This document shows positions 12,312 to 15,748 of a stretch of DNA of 15,748 nucleotides, in pieces. The notes under the pieces are model-generated. The model ran no database searches and was not told where the DNA came from. It saw only the letters and a program-made list of their open reading frames with translations. The stretch is taken from contig JAITJY010000101.1 in NCBI GenBank assembly GCA_031278675.1, forward strand, positions 1 through 15,748. The letters run 5' to 3'. This stretch comes from Bifidobacteriaceae bacterium (lineage in GTDB: Bacteria; Actinomycetota; Actinomycetes; Actinomycetales; WQXJ01). A program made the translations under genes and the position numbers. How positions within the stretch are numbered: the stretch's first letter is position 1; every line of letters starts with the position of its first letter.

Positions 12312-14899
12312 TCGGCGCGGCTCCGCCCGGGTGCCCCCACGTCATCGGCCTCCCCCGCCCGCACTACATTGTCGCGCGACGCCGCCACAGCGTCAGACAT
12401 CTGCACTACACCGCCGGACGATGCCGCCACAGCCTCAGACATCTGCACTACACCGCCGGACGATGCCGCTGCGGGGCCGCCAACCGGCGCCACGGCATCG
12501 GCCAACGGCGCCACGTCACCCGCCAACGGCGCCACATCACCCGGCTTGGCGCGCCCGCCACCGCGCCGACGCTTGTCATCATCCCCGGACCGGCGCCCGT
12601 CACCATCCCCGCCACCGGCTCGGCGGGCAGCCCGGCGCTTGCGGGCGGTCGAAATCACACCCAGCACCAACACCACCCCGAGCAGGGCGCCGATCGCGGC
12701 GGTACCGAGGTTCTCCCACTCGGCCCGCACGCGCATGGTCATCGAAGCCGGGGCGGTAACCGGACGCTGGTCGCGGTCCAAGAGTTCAACCTGGACATCG
12801 AACACGCCGTTGGCGAGGGCATGGACCGGGACCCGGGCGGTCACCGCCTGGCCGGGCTTGAGGTTCAATTCGGCCGCCTGATCAATCCGGATCGCATTGG
12901 TCTGGGCGGTCAGCTTGACTGTCAGCCCAGTCACGGCCACGTTGGACTGATTCTCCACGACCACTGGCACCATGCCATCGTCGCTGATCAGGTTGACCTC
13001 GCTGCCGACCACCACCTGAACGGGCGGTAACTCGGTGGCGGCCCCCACCAAGGCGGTCTGGGCGGCGGTCGCCCGGGCGGCTCCGGTCTGCACCGAGTTG
13101 GACAACGGCAAAAGCAACGGCGGCAGCGCTCTGGTCAGGTAATCTTCTGGTTCATCCGTCAGCGATGAGAACGCCACCGCGTGCCCAATCCGCTCCAGCA
13201 AAGCTTCATAATCTGCGGTGTCCGGGCCGGGCCAAACTGGATCGTTGGTCAACTGGGGGCCGGATGCGGCCGGCTCGTTCGCGAGCGCGGCCAGCGCCAC
13301 TGGCTCAACCCACGGGGCGTGGACCAGTGTGTCCAGCAATTCAACGCCGTCCTGGTCCGGGTCCCAATCCCGCAGCAGAGCCACCACCAGCGCCGCTGCG
13401 GCGCCCTCCACCTGCGACCGCTGCGCGGCGAACGCCGAATCGGCCAGGATCTTGTTTTCGGCCAGCACCGCATCCGGCTTGTCCAGCATTTGAGATAGAT
13501 ACAAGTCGGGTGCCGCCAGCACCGGCCCGGCTTCCAGCCGGTAGACCGCCTGAGCGAGCGGCGGGTCGAACTGAGCCGGGTCCGCCAGGATCAGGCTCGC
13601 CCCCTCGCGCGCCATGTTCTGTGCTTCGATCGCACCGATTGGGCGCGCCGCCCACACCAGACCGCCGGAGATCCGCGCCGCCGTCTCCGCGCCCAACGAT
13701 TCGCGCAACCGCGTGTCGCTCAGCGCCGTGGCCGCCGCCACCACCTGGTCCGCCCCGGCCGCGCCGCTGGCCAGGACCGCCTCATCGATGTCCTGGTAGG
13801 GCAGCCCATAGACCGCTTTCCCCGCTTCGACCGCCTCCAGCACTGTTTCTGCCAACCGGTCGGTGGCCGCCGGGTCCTCGTTGTCTGCGCTGGTCAGCAG
13901 CGAGCTGTCCAACGCCCACGCGATCCACGCATCCCGCGTTGCGTCGCTCACCCGGGCGATCCGCGCCAACGCCGGTTCCCGCAATTCGCCCGCGCCCGCC
14001 GTCAGCCCCGCCACCACCGCCAAGCTCACAGTGCCCGATGCCGTCTCCGGCGGCGCGTAGACCACATACGTTCGGTCTTGGGCCAGGTGCCGCTCCGTGG
14101 TGGTGTCCCAGTTCACCAGGACGCCGCGCGGTCCCCACCCCGGTTCGTCGCCGCGTTTGCCTAGGTTGGCGGATTGCGCCGAGGCCTCAATGGTGAATGA
14201 TTCCTGTTGACCCGCCTCGAGGCGCACCATCACGCCCTTGACTGGCCAGGTCTCGTCTTCGATTTGCTCCAGCGGGCCGTCCGTCCAGGCGTCCAGTGCT
14301 GCGCGCGAGGCGAACGGGTCGTTTGCGACACTCAGTTGTAGCTCACCTCGGATGCTAGTTTCGGCCCGGTTCTCCACCGTCACGGTGACCTGCAGCATCT
14401 GTTCCGGGGAGGTCAGCAGCGGCGTTGCCTGGGTGATCGTCACCCGCGGCGGCTCAACATCCTCGACCGCTTGCGCCGCATCCGCCGCTCCCGCCGCATC
14501 GGCCACTCTCGCCGTTTGGCCCGCCGGAGCCGCTCTCGCCGCATCCGCCGCTCCCGCCGCTGCGGCCACTCCCGCCGTTTGGCCCGCCGGAGCCGCTCCC
14601 GCCGCATCGGCCACTCCCGCCGCCTCGGCCACTCTCGCCGTTTGGCCCGCCGGGGCCGCTTGCGCCGCATCCGCCGCCTCGGCCACTCCCGCCGTTTCGC
14701 CCGCCGGAGCCGCTTGCGCCGCATCCGCCGCTGCGGCCACTCCCGCCGCCTCGGCCACTCCCGCCGTTTGGCCCGCCGGGGCCGCTTGCGCCGCATCCGT
14801 GGTTTGGCTCGGCGCGCCCCACGCGGGCGCAAGAACTCCGGCCGCGAGCATAAAAGTCGCGAAAACTGAGGCCAAGCGGCGCGGCATCGGGCGTTTCAC
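12308..14899 (-). CDS. DUF6049 family secreted/membrane protein of the murJ operon, with expanded repeats
   Basis: An 863-residue protein equivalent in position to mycobacterial Rv3909, between the NUDIX gene and murJ. GTG 14899 overlaps the NUDIX stop (GTGA); ATG 14887 is an alternative start. Residues 1-29 are a signal peptide (basic start, hydrophobic FATFMLAAGVLAPAWGA). Residues 35-145 are 37 tripeptides of xxA pattern with five PAG(Q/E)TA cassettes. The main extracytoplasmic part begins PPRVTITQATPLLTSPEQ and includes beta-rich stretches at both ends (VTVTVENRAETSIRGELQL, and LISDDGMVPVVVENQSNVAV near the end). One membrane segment at about 732-752 (AAIGALLGVVLVLGVIS) is followed by KRRAARR and a roughly 110-residue cytosolic tail with tandem GDVAPLA and SSGGVVQM(S)(E/D)AVAA units. 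Biochemical function is unknown; conserved linkage suggests a role with lipid II flipping or envelope assembly. Confidence 0.85.
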   Translation of the reverse strand: MKRPMPRRLASVFATFMLAAGVLAPAWGAPSQTTDAAQAAPAGQTAGVAEAAGVAAAADAAQAAPAGETAGVAEAADAAQAAPAGQTARVAEAAGVADAAGAAPAGQTAGVAAAAGAADAARAAPAGQTARVADAAGAADAAQAVEDVEPPRVTITQATPLLTSPEQMLQVTVTVENRAETSIRGELQLSVANDPFASRAALDAWTDGPLEQIEDETWPVKGVMVRLEAGQQESFTIEASAQSANLGKRGDEPGWGPRGVLVNWDTTTERHLAQDRTYVVYAPPETASGTVSLAVVAGLTAGAGELREPALARIARVSDATRDAWIAWALDSSLLTSADNEDPAATDRLAETVLEAVEAGKAVYGLPYQDIDEAVLASGAAGADQVVAAATALSDTRLRESLGAETAARISGGLVWAARPIGAIEAQNMAREGASLILADPAQFDPPLAQAVYRLEAGPVLAAPDLYLSQMLDKPDAVLAENKILADSAFAAQRSQVEGAAAALVVALLRDWDPDQDGVELLDTLVHAPWVEPVALAALANEPAASGPQLTNDPVWPGPDTADYEALLERIGHAVAFSSLTDEPEDYLTRALPPLLLPLSNSVQTGAARATAAQTALVGAATELPPVQVVVGSEVNLISDDGMVPVVVENQSNVAVTGLTVKLTAQTNAIRIDQAAELNLKPGQAVTARVPVHALANGVFDVQVELLDRDQRPVTAPASMTMRVRAEWENLGTAAIGALLGVVLVLGVISTARKRRAARRAGGGDGDGRRSGDDDKRRRGGGRAKPGDVAPLAGDVAPLADAVAPVGGPAAASSGGVVQMSEAVAASSGGVVQMSDAVAASRDNVVRAGEADDVGAPGRSRAE
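12381..12464 (-). repeat. Two 42-bp tandem repeats in the DUF6049 cytosolic tail
   Basis: Copies start at 12381 and 12423 and share a near-identical GCCGCCACAGC(G/C)TCAGACATC core plus the following CTGCACTACACCGCCGGACG. The 42-base period equals 14 residues and codes for two SSGGVVQMS(E/D)AVAA blocks. Confidence 0.85.
12501..12542 (-). repeat. Two 21-bp tandem repeats in the DUF6049 cytosolic tail
   Basis: GCCAACGGCGCCAC(G/A)TCACC repeats at 12501 and 12522 with a period of 21 bases, coding for two seven-residue GDVAPLA blocks. A degenerate related copy precedes them on the + strand (12479-12500). Confidence 0.8.
14465..14797 (-). repeat. Compound repeat built from 9-bp steps in the DUF6049 gene
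   Basis: On the + strand the region parses into 37 consecutive 9-base words, most beginning GCC (for example GCCGCATCC, GCCACTCCC, GCCGTTTGG, CCCGCCGGA). The landmark GCCGTTT recurs at 14511, 14574, 14637, 14691 and 14763, spacings of 63, 63, 54 and 72 bases, all multiples of nine. In the protein each word is one xxA tripeptide. The repeat has no stops in several frames on both strands, which explains the long overlapping spurious ORFs here. Confidence 0.9.
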
Positions 14900-15378
14900 G
14901 CTGAACCGTCCAAGACCCGGCGGGCAAGCTGCACCAAGCGGCGTTCGTTGGGATAGGCGAGGCGGTCGCGGAGCACATCCAGGCGGATCCAGGCGGCCTC
15001 TTCAGCCTCCGCGTCCGGGTCGTTGTCTGCGGTGAGTTGGCCGCCCTGCGCCGAGAGCAAATAATGGTGCACCATTTTGTGTACCCGGTGGGTCTCGCCC
15101 AAAAACCAGTAATCAATGCTGCCCAGATGCCTGATGACCTGGCCGTGGATGCCGGTTTCCTCCAGGATTTCGCGGACCGCCGCTTCAGCCGGGGTTTCCC
15201 CCTCTTCCACATGGCCCTTCGGGAGACACCACTCCAGGCGTCCGCCACGGTTCCGCCGCGCAATCACGGCCGCGTGCGCTATTCCCTCAATTGCGTCAAT
15301 GACCAGGCCACCCGCCGATACCTCTTTGATCACCGGCAGGGGCGAACCGCCCTGATCTGTCGGCGGCTGAGAGGTCAT
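14896..15378 (-). CDS. NUDIX hydrolase (MutT4-like)
   Basis: A 160-residue NUDIX-fold pyrophosphohydrolase. The NUDIX box GHVEEGETPAEAAVREILEE, followed by TGI, fits G-x5-E-x7-REU-x-EE-x-GU completely, so Mg-dependent cleavage of a nucleoside diphosphate linked to another group is expected. Before the box, EVSAGGLVI and AVIARRNRGGRLEWCLPKG match mycobacterial MutT4-type proteins; HRVHKMVHHYLL lies in the second half. The substrate cannot be read from sequence; oxidised nucleotides or diadenosine polyphosphates are candidates. It heads the NUDIX-DUF6049-murJ operon and overlaps the next start by GTGA. No RBS is seen before the ATG, which agrees with leaderless transcription from the -10-like box six bases upstream. 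In relatives pcnA lies divergently on the other side; here an IS end is found instead. Confidence 0.9.
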   Translation of the reverse strand: MTSQPPTDQGGSPLPVIKEVSAGGLVIDAIEGIAHAAVIARRNRGGRLEWCLPKGHVEEGETPAEAAVREILEETGIHGQVIRHLGSIDYWFLGETHRVHKMVHHYLLSAQGGQLTADNDPDAEAEEAAWIRLDVLRDRLAYPNERRLVQLARRVLDGSA

Positions 15379-15384
15379 GAAGCC

Positions 15385-15390
15385 AGCCTA
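15385..15390 (-). promoter_or_regulatory. -10-like box, candidate leaderless promoter of the NUDIX-DUF6049-murJ operon
   Basis: On the minus strand TAGGCT (TAnnnT) is followed by six bases and then the ATG at 15378, the spacing expected if transcription starts at the A of the start codon. There is no RBS in between, and no good -35 is visible upstream. The element lies in a 14-base-period direct repeat (GCCAGCCT at 15382 and 15396). Confidence 0.4.
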
Positions 15391-15478
15391 GCGAGCCAGC
15401 CTCGTAGTTGGCTGCGTTTCGGCTCAGCATTCGGGCCGAACCACACCCGAGCCGAGGCTGGGGCCGGGCAGCCGGGCC

Positions 15479-15630
15479 GGGGCTGAGACGAACGGCGGCA
15501 CCCCGCCGCGAACGAGGCAACCGGTTCGCCCAGCCAGACCGGGCCAGGCGAGCGGGGGCTGAGATGACCGGCGGCACCCCGCCGCGAGCGGGGCAACCGG
15601 TTCGCGCAGCCAGACCGGGCCGGGCGAGCG
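15479..15630. repeat. Two tandem 76-bp structured repeats
   Basis: Unit 1 is 15479-15554 and unit 2 is 15555-15630; I count 70 of 76 identical bases. Each holds a perfect hairpin CGGCGG-CACC-CCGCCG (15493-15508 and 15569-15584), then AACCGGTTCGC, and then a second possible stem CCGGT...ACCGG. Both stems are preserved in both copies. I see no convincing coding frame. They could be a REP- or MITE-like element or a small structured RNA. The rest of the 15391-15478 stretch is GC-rich with nothing recognisable. Confidence 0.8.
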
Positions 15631-15631
15631 G

Positions 15632-15658
15632 TGAGGTTAACCCCGTTTGCCGGACAGT
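15632..15658. repeat. Putative IS3-family terminal inverted repeat
   Basis: TGAGGTTAACC, then CCGTTTGCCGGACAGT, lies between the transposase stop and the flanking DNA. The assignment is by resemblance and position; the matching left end is not in the window. Confidence 0.5.
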
Positions 15659-15661
15659 TTT

Positions 15662-15748
15662 TTAGTTTCCTTCGGCTTGCTTGGCTTGCTCGATGAGCCG
15701 CTGTTCGTATTGTAGCGGTGATATGTACCCGATCTTGGAGTGGCGTCT
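15662..15748 (-). CDS. IS3-family transposase, C-terminal fragment
   Basis: The last 28 codons of an integrase-core (DDE, rve) transposase OrfB run in from the right edge. The peptide begins RRHSKIGYISPLQYEQRLIE, matching the hallmark end of IS3-family transposases (RRHS.IGY.SP..YE), and then an Ala/Gln/Lys-rich tail to TAA (complement of 15662-15664). The catalytic residues lie outside the window, so whether the element is intact is unknown. Confidence 0.85.
   Translation of the reverse strand, partial: RRHSKIGYISPLQYEQRLIEQAKQAEGN

Larger units (their letters stand above)
15632..15748 (-). mobile_element. Partial IS3-family insertion sequence (terminal end)
   Basis: The element end appears to start at TGAGGTTAACCCCG (15632 on), a TGA-starting, GGACAGT-containing terminal repeat of the style common in actinobacterial IS3 elements, directly followed by the 3' end of a transposase gene. 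The other end is outside the window, so terminal repeats and target duplication cannot be checked. It begins one base after the second 76-bp repeat. Confidence 0.7.

Noticed and set aside
14238..15263. Long open frames of 130-269 codons on both strands overlapping the DUF6049 repeat and the NUDIX gene
   Set aside because: The 9-bp repeat lacks stops in several frames, so the frames are open by composition. Their products are Arg/Gly/Ala low complexity, and the DUF6049 and NUDIX frames have recognisable signal peptide and NUDIX box.
15408..15665. 85-codon plus-strand ORF over the 76-bp repeats that could be a divergent gene such as a pcnA remnant
   Set aside because: It crosses the IS end, has no RBS, repeats Arg/Ala/Gly low complexity, and shows no nucleotidyltransferase motif.

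Overview
The window looks like chromosomal DNA from a high-GC actinobacterium (class Actinomycetes). The evidence is GC-rich third codon positions, many GTG starts, and two gene neighbourhoods I recognise from that group: tmk-holB-secreted peptidase near hppA (as in Streptomyces), and NUDIX-DUF6049-murJ (as in mycobacterial mutT4-Rv3909-mviN). Genus cannot be decided from the sequence.

Layout. Bases 1-3883 (+ strand) are one tightly packed run. It holds the last codons of a haem-binding lipoprotein (hmuT-like), haem permease hmuU, haem ATPase hmuV, thymidylate kinase tmk and the DNA polymerase III delta' subunit holB. Every junction is a 4-base GTGA or ATGA overlap, so a nutrient importer is translationally chained to two replication genes. 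Next on the + strand come a 37-codon candidate small ORF, a secreted lipoprotein alpha/beta hydrolase of the tripeptidyl-aminopeptidase type, a plausible promoter, a 27-codon candidate small ORF with a strong RBS, and a 732-residue membrane protein. That protein has a signal-peptidase-like N-terminal domain whose expected catalytic Lys/His is Arg, followed by a roughly 555-residue repetitive, presumably cytosolic tail.

Bases 8009-15378 are on the minus strand. Convergent with the signal-peptidase-like gene is hppA, a proton-pumping pyrophosphatase of the probable K+-independent class. Upstream of it lies a three-gene operon with GTGA overlaps: NUDIX hydrolase, DUF6049 secreted/membrane protein, and the lipid II flippase murJ. 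The DUF6049 protein carries a 111-residue tripeptide-periodic Ala-rich block near its N-terminus and further tandem repeats in its cytosolic tail.

The right edge (15379-15748) has no complete gene. It holds a -10-like element for the NUDIX gene, two tandem 76-bp structured repeats and, starting one base after them, the end of an IS3-family insertion sequence with the transposase C-terminus.

The window is mostly housekeeping (haem iron uptake, dTTP synthesis, clamp loading, cell-wall precursor flipping, pyrophosphate energetics). I see no defence or biosynthetic island. The least explained items are the Arg-substituted signal-peptidase-like protein with its repeat tail and its dense perfect inverted repeats, the small ORF coupled to it, the 9-bp-quantised repeat in the DUF6049 gene, and the structured repeat pair abutting the IS.
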